Positions 9,467-17,167 of a stretch of DNA of 64,000 nt are shown in pieces. Both the position numbers and the translations under genes were made by a program. The stretch lies in assembly GCF_018687895.1 (NCBI RefSeq), contig NZ_CP061307.1:744001-808000 (forward strand), written 5' to 3'. The stretch's first letter is position 1, and the number at the start of each line of letters is the position of its first letter. The notes below the pieces were generated by a model. That model had not been told where the DNA came from, made no database searches, and saw nothing but the letters and a program-made list of their open reading frames with translations. The DNA comes from Polynucleobacter sp. JS-JIR-II-50. GTDB lineage: Bacteria; Pseudomonadota; Gammaproteobacteria; Burkholderiales; Burkholderiaceae.

Positions 9467-10313
9467 TGCAATGAAAAAAGTTGAAATAGAAGTGCCGAGC
9501 AAAGCCCAGCGTCGCTTTGGTTTAATCGTGATTGGCGATGAGATCTTGTCAGGCCGTCGACAAGATAAACATATGAGTAAGCTCATCGAGTTGCTTAATG
9601 AGCGCGGCCTCAGTCTTGCATGGGCTAAATACGTTGCCGATGATCCTGAGCAAATTACTGCAACACTCAAAGATAGTTTTGCAAGTGGCGATGTCGTCTT
9701 TAGTACTGGTGGCATTGGCGCGACGCCAGATGATCACACCCGTCAATGCGCGGCACTTGCGCTTGGTACGAAAACGCAATTACATCCAACTGCGCAAGAA
9801 TTGATTGCTGGTCGCATTCAGTCAATGGCTGAAGGTGATCCCATCAAGTCGGATTTAAGTACTCCAGAAAACCAGCATCGCTTCAAGATGGGGGAGTTTC
9901 CGATTGGTAGTGAAATTATTCCCAATCCCTATAACCAGATTCCCGGCTTTCGGATTCAGGAACATCATTTTGTTCCGGGCTTTCCGGTAATGGCTGCACC
10001 CATGATGGCTTGGTGCTTGGACACTTATTACAAAGACCTTTTCCATCAAGAAAATTGGGCTGAGCAAAGTTTTATCGTACCCAAGGGAATTGAATCGACC
10101 TTAACCCCCTTGATGGAGCGTATAGAGGCCAATTTTCCGGGGGTGAAGGTATTTAGCCTTCCATCCGTAGGCGATTCCTCTAGGGGTGGTGTATATGCCC
10201 AGCGCCATATTGAGCTGGGCATTAAGGGCAACGCCAACCTTCTTGAAAGCGCTTGGATTGCTTTGAGAGCGGGTACAGAAGAGTTGGGTTACGAAATCCA
10301 CGATATCAGCTAA
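9459..10313 (+). CDS. CinA-like MoCF-domain (competence/damage-inducible family) protein
   Basis: Product of 284 residues from the chosen ATG, consisting of one molybdopterin-binding (MoCF) domain. Motifs are FGLIVIGDEILSGRRQDKH, the GDVVFSTGGIGATPDDHT nucleotide/phosphate loop, and a C-terminal FPGVKVFSLPSVG segment. It corresponds to the N-terminal half of CinA (COG1058) without the C-terminal nicotinamide-mononucleotide deamidase domain. The stand-alone form is widespread in proteobacteria and its physiological role is uncertain. No good ribosome-binding site decides the start. The ATG at 9459 overlaps the EI24 gene by 8 bases, while ATG 9471 is possible; the upstream TTG at 9435 is unlikely. 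An inverted repeat immediately after the stop belongs to glnA control. Confidence 0.8.
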   Translation: MVDAMKKVEIEVPSKAQRRFGLIVIGDEILSGRRQDKHMSKLIELLNERGLSLAWAKYVADDPEQITATLKDSFASGDVVFSTGGIGATPDDHTRQCAALALGTKTQLHPTAQELIAGRIQSMAEGDPIKSDLSTPENQHRFKMGEFPIGSEIIPNPYNQIPGFRIQEHHFVPGFPVMAAPMMAWCLDTYYKDLFHQENWAEQSFIVPKGIESTLTPLMERIEANFPGVKVFSLPSVGDSSRGGVYAQRHIELGIKGNANLLESAWIALRAGTEELGYEIHDIS

Positions 10314-10319
10314 GCTATT

Positions 10320-10336
10320 TGCACTAAAAAAGTGCA
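10320..10336 (+). promoter_or_regulatory. Distal NtrC-binding site of glnA
   Basis: TGCACT-AAAAA-AGTGCA is a perfect match to the enteric NtrC consensus TGCACY-N5-RGTGCA. It sits in a longer perfect 11-bp inverted repeat with a 5-base loop (10315-10341). The site lies 182 bases upstream of the glnA start. No U-run follows, which argues against a terminator. Confidence 0.8.
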
Positions 10337-10371
10337 AATAGAGATATTTGAGCTTATATGAGGGGTATTTC

Positions 10372-10388
10372 AGCACTTAAACAGTGCA
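10372..10388 (+). promoter_or_regulatory. Proximal NtrC-binding site of glnA
   Basis: AGCACT-TAAAC-AGTGCA differs from the NtrC consensus at one position and keeps the 5-base spacer. Its centre is 52 bases from the distal site, about five helical turns, so two NtrC dimers would bind the same DNA face. This paired arrangement mirrors the glnA enhancer of enteric bacteria. Confidence 0.75.
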
Positions 10389-10437
10389 ATAATGAGTGCT
10401 CCCGTTTGTTTGCTTCAGTAAATTACATACATCCAGT

Positions 10438-10453
10438 AGGCATGTTTGGTGCC
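10438..10453 (+). promoter_or_regulatory. Possible sigma54 -24/-12 promoter of glnA
   Basis: AGGCATGTTTGGTGCC has GG and GC separated by exactly 10 bases, the invariant sigma54 spacing, and agrees with 8 of 11 positions of TGGCACG-N4-TTGC. Transcription would start near 10464, putting the NtrC sites at about -84 and -136. The call is weakened because the ntrC gene in this operon lacks key sigma54-activating residues. A weak sigma70 alternative is TTGTTT (10406) with TACATC 16 bases further on. Confidence 0.4.
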
Positions 10454-10517
10454 TGGAATGAACAAGGGTGTATGCCTTAAGTTTTGATTCCGAATTTAGT
10501 TAATAGAGGAGATTTGC

Positions 10518-11933
10518 ATGACGAAGACCGTCGCTGATGTGATGAAGTTGGTTAAAGAGAAAGAATGTACTTTCGTTGATTTCCGCTTTGTGGATACAAA
10601 GGGTAAAGAACAACACACGACAGTTCCTATCTCTGCTTTTGACGAAGATAAATTTGAGAGCGGTCATGCATTTGACGGTTCCTCTATCGCTGGTTGGAAG
10701 GGTATTGAAGCTTCAGATATGTTGCTCAAACCAGATCCAACAGCTGCTTACATCGATCCATTTTATGAAGAGCCAACTTTGGTTCTCACATGTGACGTTA
10801 TCGAGCCAGCTGATGGCAAAGGTTACGATCGCGATCCACGTTCTATCGCTAAGCGCGCTGAAGCGTATTTGAAGAGTACCGGCTTAGGTGACGCTGCTTA
10901 CTTTGGTCCAGAGCCAGAGTTTTTCATTTTTGATGGTGTGCGTTGGGGTGCCGATATGCAGGGTTGCTTCGTGAAGATTGATTCCGAAGAGGCTCCATGG
11001 TCATCTGGTGCAGAAATCGAAGGTGGTAATACTGGTCACCGTCCAGGTAAAAAAGGCGGTTACTTCCCAGTTGCTCCTGTAGATACATTCCAGGACATGC
11101 GTTCTGAAATGTGTTTGATTCTTGAATCATTGGGTATTCCAGTTGAAGTTCATCACCATGAAGTTGCTGGCCAAGGCCAAAACGAATTGGGCACTAAGTT
11201 CAGCACATTGACTCAACGCGCTGACTGGACTATCTGGCAGAAGTATGTCATTCATAACGTTGCTCATGCTTATGGCAAGACAGCAACTTTCATGCCTAAG
11301 CCAGTAGTTGGCGATAACGGTTCTGGTATGCACGTTCACCAATCCGTTTGGAAGAACGGTGAGAACTTGTTTGCTGGTAACGGTTATGCAGGTTTGTCAG
11401 AGTTTGCATTGTTCTACATTGGCGGCATCATCAAGCACGCTAAAGCATTGAATGCAATTACCAACCCAGGTACAAACTCATACAAGCGTTTGGTTCCAGG
11501 CTTTGAGGCTCCGGTGAAATTGGCTTACTCAGCACGTAACCGTTCTGCTTCAATTCGTATTCCACACGTTCCTAATCCTAAGGGTCGTCGTATTGAAACT
11601 CGTTTCCCAGATCCATTGGCTAACCCATACCTCTGCTTCTCAGCATTGCTGATGGCTGGTTTGGATGGGGTGCAGAATAAGATTCATCCAGGCGAAGCTG
11701 CTGACAAGAACTTGTATGACTTGCCACCAGAAGAAGATGCAAAGATTCCAACCGTTTGCGCGAGCTTGGAAGAGGCATTGGACGCATTGAAGAAAGATCA
11801 CGAGTTCTTGACTCGCGGTGGAGTATTTACTGAATCTATGATTGATGCATATATCAATTTGAAGATGGAAGATGTCACACGTTTCCGTATGACTACTCAT
11901 CCAATCGAATTTGATATGTACTACTCCCTGTAA
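10518..11933 (+). CDS. glnA: Glutamine synthetase, type I (GlnA)
   Basis: Cytosolic dodecameric enzyme that makes glutamine from glutamate, ammonia and ATP, the main entry of ammonium into metabolism. The 471 residues are the usual GSI-beta length. Visible motifs include [17 protein letters not shown], the metal-binding [11 protein letters not shown], the [11 protein letters not shown] loop, [16 protein letters not shown] (ATP site), and the adenylylation site [10 protein letters not shown] with Tyr at residue 400. Activity should therefore be tuned by covalent adenylylation. The start is supported by a GAGGAG ribosome-binding site 6-8 bases upstream. Its 200-base leader carries two NtrC sites, so transcription is nitrogen-regulated. 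It is followed after 14 bases by ntrB, with an intrinsic terminator inside the start of that gene. Confidence 0.98.
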   Translation: MTKTVADVMKLVKEKECTFVDFRFVDTKGKEQHTTVPISAFDEDKFESGHAFDGSSIAGWKGIEASDMLLKPDPTAAYIDPFYEEPTLVLTCDVIEPADGKGYDRDPRSIAKRAEAYLKSTGLGDAAYFGPEPEFFIFDGVRWGADMQGCFVKIDSEEAPWSSGAEIEGGNTGHRPGKKGGYFPVAPVDTFQDMRSEMCLILESLGIPVEVHHHEVAGQGQNELGTKFSTLTQRADWTIWQKYVIHNVAHAYGKTATFMPKPVVGDNGSGMHVHQSVWKNGENLFAGNGYAGLSEFALFYIGGIIKHAKALNAITNPGTNSYKRLVPGFEAPVKLAYSARNRSASIRIPHVPNPKGRRIETRFPDPLANPYLCFSALLMAGLDGVQNKIHPGEAADKNLYDLPPEEDAKIPTVCASLEEALDALKKDHEFLTRGGVFTESMIDAYINLKMEDVTRFRMTTHPIEFDMYYSL

Positions 11934-11947
11934 GCGAAGGAGAGAAC

Positions 11948-13081
11948 TTGAGCGCAGGTCTGTTGCGCAATTCGTTCAAGGGAGCAGCTTCGGCTGCTCC
12001 TTTTTTTCCGACATTGCTTGATCAGATGCCCAATGCCATCGTGGTATTTGAGGCTGAGACCCAACAATTGGTGTACGTGAACCCGGCTGCTGAGTCAGCC
12101 TTGGATCTCTCGCGTAAATCACTTGAGGGTCAATCTGTGCATCATTTATTTGGCGATAACTTAGCATTAAGTGACATGATTTCTGAGGTGAAACAGGGTC
12201 ATGTATTGGCCCAACGCCAAGAAATGGTTTTGCATTCATTGCCGGGCAGCATTCATCAAGATTCCATGCCGGCACACGTAGTGGTTGCAGCTTTGGAGGA
12301 TCCCGCACTGATCATGATGGAGTGGTTTCCGATCGATCAACAGTTGCGTAGTGAGCGTGATGAACGCGTCACGCAGCAAGTTGAGGCAAATAAACAATTA
12401 ATGCGTAATTTGGCGCATGAGATTAAAAACCCATTGGGCGGTATTCGTGGGGCAGCTCAGCTATTAGAGTTTGAGTTACCTGACAAAGGCTTGCGCGAGT
12501 ACACGCAAGTCATTATTAAAGAGTCAGATCGTTTGCAGACTTTGGTTGATCGTCTCTTAGCGCCGCATCGCAAAGCGCATGTGATGGAATCCTTCAATGT
12601 GCACGAAGCATTAGAGCGCGTGCGTAGTCTAGTGTTGGCAGAGTTTCCAAAAGGTTTACGAATTATTCGCAACTACGACACAAGTCTTCCTGATGTACTT
12701 GGTGACCGCGAACAATTGATTCAGGCAACTTTAAATATTGTGCATAACGCTGCACAAGCGCTTTCAGAAGAGATTGGCAGTGGTATTGCACAAATTGAAC
12801 TGAAGACCCGTGTGGCACGTTCCGTTACGATTGCAAAGCATCGTTACAAATTGGCAATGGATCTGCATGTGATTGACAACGGGCCCGGCATTCCAGAAGA
12901 AATTATTGAGCGCATCTTCTTCCCACTAGTTTCGGGAAGGGAGGGCGGCAGTGGTCTTGGCCTTACCCTAGCGCAAACCTTTGTACAGCAGCATCAGGGA
13001 TCTATTGCTTGTAATAGCCGTCCAGGGCGCACCGATTTTCATATTCAAATTCCATACCGTAGGCAGGAGAAAGCATCATGA
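11948..13081 (+). CDS. ntrB: Nitrogen regulation sensor histidine kinase NtrB
   Basis: Cytosolic kinase/phosphatase (377 residues) that phosphorylates NtrC when nitrogen is scarce and normally interacts with PII. Domains: PAS (about 22-130; LLDQMPNAIVVFEAETQQ), a HisKA box NLAHEIKNPLGGIRGAAQLL with H157, and a HATPase region with a DNGPGIPEEIIERIFFP G1 motif and GGSGLGLTLAQTF G2 motif. The start is TTG, supported by an AAGGAG ribosome-binding site exactly 5 bases upstream. The next in-frame ATG is codon 27 and would cut into the PAS domain. A strong intrinsic terminator lies within codons 12-20. The stop overlaps the ntrC start by 4 bases (ATGA), so ntrB and ntrC are translationally coupled. 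Confidence 0.93.
   Translation: MSAGLLRNSFKGAASAAPFFPTLLDQMPNAIVVFEAETQQLVYVNPAAESALDLSRKSLEGQSVHHLFGDNLALSDMISEVKQGHVLAQRQEMVLHSLPGSIHQDSMPAHVVVAALEDPALIMMEWFPIDQQLRSERDERVTQQVEANKQLMRNLAHEIKNPLGGIRGAAQLLEFELPDKGLREYTQVIIKESDRLQTLVDRLLAPHRKAHVMESFNVHEALERVRSLVLAEFPKGLRIIRNYDTSLPDVLGDREQLIQATLNIVHNAAQALSEEIGSGIAQIELKTRVARSVTIAKHRYKLAMDLHVIDNGPGIPEEIIERIFFPLVSGREGGSGLGLTLAQTFVQQHQGSIACNSRPGRTDFHIQIPYRRQEKAS
11981..12007 (+). terminator. Intrinsic terminator embedded in the 5' end of ntrB
   Basis: GGAGCAGC-TTCG-GCTGCTCC forms an 8-bp GC-rich stem with a stable UUCG tetraloop, directly followed by seven T. It ends the glnA message but lies inside the ntrB reading frame, 33 bases after the ntrB TTG. 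Confidence 0.88.
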
Positions 13082-14529
13082 AACCAATTTGGATCGTTGA
13101 CGATGATCAATCTATTCGTTGGGTCTTAGAAAAAGCTCTAGCGCGTGAAAATATTCCGCATAAGAGCTTCTCTAATCCAAATGATGTGCTCAATGCTCTC
13201 GAAAAAGAATCTCCTCAGGTGCTGATTTCTGATATCCGTATGCCACGTGGTAATGGCTTGGATTTATTGCAGCACGTGAAAGCAAGTCACCCGAATTTAC
13301 CGGTCATCATCATGACGGCATATTCTGATTTAGATTCTGCCGTCTCCTCATTTCAAGGTGGCGCCTTTGAATATCTCACCAAACCTTTTGATGTCGAAAA
13401 GGCGATTGAATTAATTCATCGTGCGGTAGAGCAGGGTATTCGTAATGACTCTGGTGCGAAAGAGTTAACTGCGTGGAGGCAAGACGCCACTGAGATTATT
13501 GGGCAAGCACCAGCAATGCAGGAAATTTTCCGCGCGATTGGGCGCTTAGCGCAATCTAACGCCACGGTACTCATTACTGGTGAGTCTGGTACAGGCAAAG
13601 AGTTGGTTGCCCATGCCTTGCATAAGCATAGCCCTTGCGCCAAAGGTCCGTTTATCTCCTTAAGTACTTCAGCTGTGCCAAAGGATTTATTGGAGTCAGA
13701 GTTATTTGGTCATGAGCGCGGTGCTTTCCCGGGTGCGCAGACTTTGCGCCGAGGTCGTTTTGAGCAGGCTGACGGCGGCACTCTATTCTTGGGTGAGGTA
13801 GGAGACTTGCCATTTGATCTTCAAACCCGTTTACTCCGCGTTCTGACTGACGGACATTTTTATCGCATCGGTGGACATGATCCGATTAAGGCAAATGTTC
13901 GGATCATTGCTTCGACACATCAAAATCTGGATGCTAGGGTAGCTGCTGGGTTCTTCCGGGAAGACTTGTTGCATCGCCTGAATGTGATTCGTTTGCGTAT
14001 GCCTTCATTACATGAGCGTAGTGAAGACATTCCAATGTTAGCTAGACATTTTATGTTGAGCTGCGCCAAGTCTTTGGGCGTTGAACCTAAAAAATTGTCA
14101 GATGAAGTCTTAAAAGAAATGAGCGCAATGCCTTTTCCAGGAAACGTACGTCAATTAGAGAACTTATGTCACTGGTTAACAGTCATGACGTCTGCAAACG
14201 TCATCGGTGTAAGCGATCTTCCAGCTGACATTGTTTCGGAAGCGAGTGAACAACCCATCGTTATTCACGGCGAGTCTTCGCCAAGTAATCCCGTTGCTGC
14301 CAAGGTTCCTGTAGGTGACTGGGAGAATGGTTTGGGTCGCCTGGCTGTCAAGATGTTGCAAGATGGTGATAAAGAAGTTTTTGATGCCTTGACCGCACGT
14401 TTTGAAAAGGCGGTATTGCAGGCAGCTTTAGAAGTTACTCGTGGCAGAAGAGTAGAGGCTGCTCAGCGTCTAGGTATTGGACGTAATACGATTACTCGTA
14501 AGTTGCAAGAGCTCGGTATTGATGACTGA
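13078..14529 (+). CDS. ntrC: Nitrogen regulator NtrC with degenerate sigma54-activation motifs
   Basis: Response regulator of 483 residues with classical NtrC layout: receiver (D52 in LISDIRMPRG), AAA+ domain (about 145-375), and Fis-type helix-turn-helix (EAAQRLGIGRNTITRKLQEL). Walker A GESGTGKE and the arginine-finger segment FREDLLHRLNVI are intact. Three positions that are near-invariant in sigma54 activators are changed. GAFTGA reads GAFPGA (P218), Walker B LFLDE reads LFLGE (G239), and the E-switch Asn of LNxAA reads Ser (LSTSA, S196). By established knowledge of NtrC and PspF these residues contact sigma54 or drive ATP hydrolysis. The protein is otherwise well preserved and not a pseudogene. 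It probably still binds the glnA sites but may activate by another mechanism. Confidence 0.93.
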   Translation: MKPIWIVDDDQSIRWVLEKALARENIPHKSFSNPNDVLNALEKESPQVLISDIRMPRGNGLDLLQHVKASHPNLPVIIMTAYSDLDSAVSSFQGGAFEYLTKPFDVEKAIELIHRAVEQGIRNDSGAKELTAWRQDATEIIGQAPAMQEIFRAIGRLAQSNATVLITGESGTGKELVAHALHKHSPCAKGPFISLSTSAVPKDLLESELFGHERGAFPGAQTLRRGRFEQADGGTLFLGEVGDLPFDLQTRLLRVLTDGHFYRIGGHDPIKANVRIIASTHQNLDARVAAGFFREDLLHRLNVIRLRMPSLHERSEDIPMLARHFMLSCAKSLGVEPKKLSDEVLKEMSAMPFPGNVRQLENLCHWLTVMTSANVIGVSDLPADIVSEASEQPIVIHGESSPSNPVAAKVPVGDWENGLGRLAVKMLQDGDKEVFDALTARFEKAVLQAALEVTRGRRVEAAQRLGIGRNTITRKLQELGIDD

Positions 14530-15370
14530 TTCGGTTCGAATAGCCGCGTGGAATGTGAACTCCTTAAAGGTTCGCCTTCCACAAGTGCTTCGTTGGTTGC
14601 AGGATCAGGAAAGCAAGAAACAGCCGATTGATGCGCTTTGCTTGCAAGAGCTTAAGCTTACGGATGATAAGTACCCCCATAAAGAGCTGGAAGATGCGGG
14701 TTACCTCAGTTTGGCTGCTGGTCAAAAGACTTATAACGGCGTTGCGATCATCTTGCGTAAAGCGGCACTCGCACCTATCGCTTCAGATATAGAAACAGCC
14801 TTTCTGAAGCCCACTAGAAACATACCCAACTACGAAGATGAGCAGCAGCGCATCCTCGCGGCGACAGTGTGCTTTGCTGGTACGAAACCGATGAGGCTGG
14901 TATCAGCCTATTTTCCAAATGGGCAATCGCCCGATAGCGACAAGTTCCAATACAAACTAGGCTGGTTGAAGGCATTGCAAACTTGGTTAACAGAAGAACT
15001 CCAACAGAATGAACGCTTGGCACTCTTGGGTGACTTCAATATTGCTCCGGCAGATGAAGATGTTCATGACCCTAAGGCATGGGAGGGGCAGAACCTAGTT
15101 TCACCACCAGAGCGTGAAGCATTTCAAGATCTGATTAAGCTTGGACTCCATGATTCATTCAGAATGTTTGAGCAGGCACCAAAAACCTTTAGTTGGTGGG
15201 ATTACCGCATGATGGGTTTCAGAAGAAATGCCGGCATGCGCATTGATCACATTTTGTTGAGTGAGGCGCTCAAGGGAAGATGTAGTGCTAGCACGGTAGA
15301 TAAAGTGCCTAGAGCCTGGGAGCAGCCTTCGGACCACGCTCCGGTGATTGCGCAGATCCAAAAGTCTTAA
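14522..15370 (+). CDS. xth: Exodeoxyribonuclease III (Xth/ExoA family)
   Basis: DNA-repair AP endonuclease and 3'-5' exonuclease of the EEP superfamily, 282 residues from the chosen start. Motifs: RIAAWNVNSLKVRLPQVL (metal-binding Asn), LCLQELKL (catalytic Glu), LLGDFNIAPADEDVHDP, and the C-terminal RIDHILLS and PSDHAPVIA motifs. The ATG at 14522 overlaps the ntrC stop by 8 bases (ATGACTGA), so it is probably translated from ntrC transcripts. An upstream in-frame ATG at 14477 would add residues unlike the family and is rejected. A small GGGCT-N6-AGCCC hairpin 13 bases after the stop has no T-run and is at best a weak terminator. Confidence 0.93.
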   Translation: MTDSVRIAAWNVNSLKVRLPQVLRWLQDQESKKQPIDALCLQELKLTDDKYPHKELEDAGYLSLAAGQKTYNGVAIILRKAALAPIASDIETAFLKPTRNIPNYEDEQQRILAATVCFAGTKPMRLVSAYFPNGQSPDSDKFQYKLGWLKALQTWLTEELQQNERLALLGDFNIAPADEDVHDPKAWEGQNLVSPPEREAFQDLIKLGLHDSFRMFEQAPKTFSWWDYRMMGFRRNAGMRIDHILLSEALKGRCSASTVDKVPRAWEQPSDHAPVIAQIQKS

Positions 15371-15487
15371 TCCGCAGGCCTAGGGCTTACACTAGCCCAG
15401 CATTCTGAATCTTGCTTTATCCTTATGATTAGTATCGATAATTTCCGCCCTTAGACAAGGCAATCAGTTTAAAAATTAAGCTCTTGA

Positions 15488-17167
15488 ATGCCATTACCTA
15501 GAAACACGATTACCCATGCACTCATAATTTCTGGCACCTTGATGCTTGCCGGTTGCATGATGGTTGGCCCAGATTTTGCAAGACCCCCTGTTAAGGCAGT
15601 GGATCAATATAAGCCCACAGCTCAAACGGAATTTACCGAATCTTTGGGTGAAAACTCAAACAAGATTCTGGACCCAGTGGAGTGGTGGAAAAGCTTTAAT
15701 GATCCGACTCTCAATGTCTTATTAAAGCAAGCGACAGCCCAAAACCTTACTTTGCAACAAACTGCGCTACGGATATACCAACTGCAGGCACAACTGGGTG
15801 TGAGTGATGCCGCATTATTACCAACTCTTAATTTAAGTGCTTCCTATTCCAACAATCGAAATAGCGCAATACAAGAGGCGATTAATGATTCCAATAATCT
15901 GGTCTCTAAAAATGCCTTAGTTCAAATGAGTTGGGAGATTGATTTTTGGGGCAAGAATCGTCGTGGAATCCAAAGTTCATTGACCTCATATTTATCGGGG
16001 GTTGCAGCCTTCTACTCGGCAGATGTGTCTTTAACTGCAGATGTTGCGAATACTTACATCAATATCCGCAACTATGAGGAGCTGATCATGGTTGCTAAAA
16101 CCAATCTAGCTTTGCAAAAAGAAAGTTTACGTATTGCAGGCGCGCGCTTTAAATACGGTGCCACCTCGATGTTGGATCTGAGTCAGGCGCAAGCCCAGTA
16201 TGAGCAGACAAAGGCGCAGATTCCGGCTTTGATCGCGAATTTAAAGAAAAACCAGCATGCCATGAGTATTTTGCTAGGCGAGCCTCCCGAGTACTATGAA
16301 AAGACTTACGGAAATACTAAGGGAAGTCTGAAGCCTCCATCTGAGCTTGGCGTTGGTATGCCAAGGGATTTATTACGTCGTCGCCCAGATGTTCTGCAGG
16401 CCGAATTTGATGCCGCCTCTAAATCCGCCTTAATTGGCGTAAGCAAGGCGCAACTGTTCCCAACATTTACCTTAGGTGGCATCTTTGGTTATGCCACCTC
16501 AAATTACGGAACTTTATCCTCTGCCAATTTATTTAGTTGGGGCAACAACTCTTCTGGGGTAAATGCCGGACTTTACTTGCCGCTGTTTTATAGAGGCGCA
16601 ATTGTGGATCAAGTCCGCGTGCAGGACGCTATTTTCCAGCAGAGTCTGTTGGCCTATCAAAATCAAGTCTTGAATGCCCAGAAGGAAGTTGAAGATTCGC
16701 TCATTACTATCTCGACCACTAAAAGTTCAAAAGAAGATTTAACCCGCGGTGTGATTGCGGCACAAAGTGCTGCAGATTTAGCTCTTGAGCGTTATAAGGC
16801 TGGGCAGAATGATTACACCACGGTGATTACTGCTCAACAGAATCTATTAAATATCCAAAACTCCTTAGTCCAAACTTCATCAAATGAGCTTATTGGATAT
16901 GTAGGCGCATTTAAAGCGCTTGGTGGCGGTTGGGCTGCGGACATGAGTCCTCCCAAGTTGCCAGACCAGATGATTGCCGATATGGCTGATCGCACTGATT
17001 GGGGCTCTGTTCTCACCAGGACAGGTGATCCATTAACGGTGAAGGCTGGCAAGTTTTTGGTAGATGCCCCTGATCCATCAAAGCCCGCACAAACTACAGT
17101 GCCGGCTACTTTAAATACACCATTAAATATAACGACTCCGCCGACCCAGGGAAGTGCTGCGCCATGA
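15488..17167 (+). CDS. RND efflux outer-membrane lipoprotein (NodT/OprM family)
   Basis: TolC-like outer-membrane channel of 559 residues. It has a lipoprotein signal (LMLAGCMMVGPDFARPPV, lipobox LAGC), so it is acylated and anchored in the outer membrane. The family signature WWKSFNDPTLNVLLKQA follows, then two repeated OEP helical domains (for example LSASYSNNR and DLLRRRPDVLQAEFDAASKSALIGVSKAQLFP). A Pro/Thr-rich tail of about 50 residues at the C-terminus is longer than usual. It is the first gene of a three-gene operon encoding a complete tripartite pump; the next gene overlaps its stop by 4 bases. No regulator gene is adjacent, so substrate and control are unknown. Confidence 0.92.
   Translation: MPLPRNTITHALIISGTLMLAGCMMVGPDFARPPVKAVDQYKPTAQTEFTESLGENSNKILDPVEWWKSFNDPTLNVLLKQATAQNLTLQQTALRIYQLQAQLGVSDAALLPTLNLSASYSNNRNSAIQEAINDSNNLVSKNALVQMSWEIDFWGKNRRGIQSSLTSYLSGVAAFYSADVSLTADVANTYINIRNYEELIMVAKTNLALQKESLRIAGARFKYGATSMLDLSQAQAQYEQTKAQIPALIANLKKNQHAMSILLGEPPEYYEKTYGNTKGSLKPPSELGVGMPRDLLRRRPDVLQAEFDAASKSALIGVSKAQLFPTFTLGGIFGYATSNYGTLSSANLFSWGNNSSGVNAGLYLPLFYRGAIVDQVRVQDAIFQQSLLAYQNQVLNAQKEVEDSLITISTTKSSKEDLTRGVIAAQSAADLALERYKAGQNDYTTVITAQQNLLNIQNSLVQTSSNELIGYVGAFKALGGGWAADMSPPKLPDQMIADMADRTDWGSVLTRTGDPLTVKAGKFLVDAPDPSKPAQTTVPATLNTPLNITTPPTQGSAAP

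Noticed and set aside
10315..10341. Perfect 11-bp inverted repeat as a terminator for the CinA-like gene
   Set aside because: There is no T-run after the stem, and the core matches the NtrC-binding consensus exactly, so an operator explains it better.
15383..15398. GGGCT-TACACT-AGCCC hairpin after exonuclease III as terminator
   Set aside because: Only five base pairs and no T-run; too weak to list.
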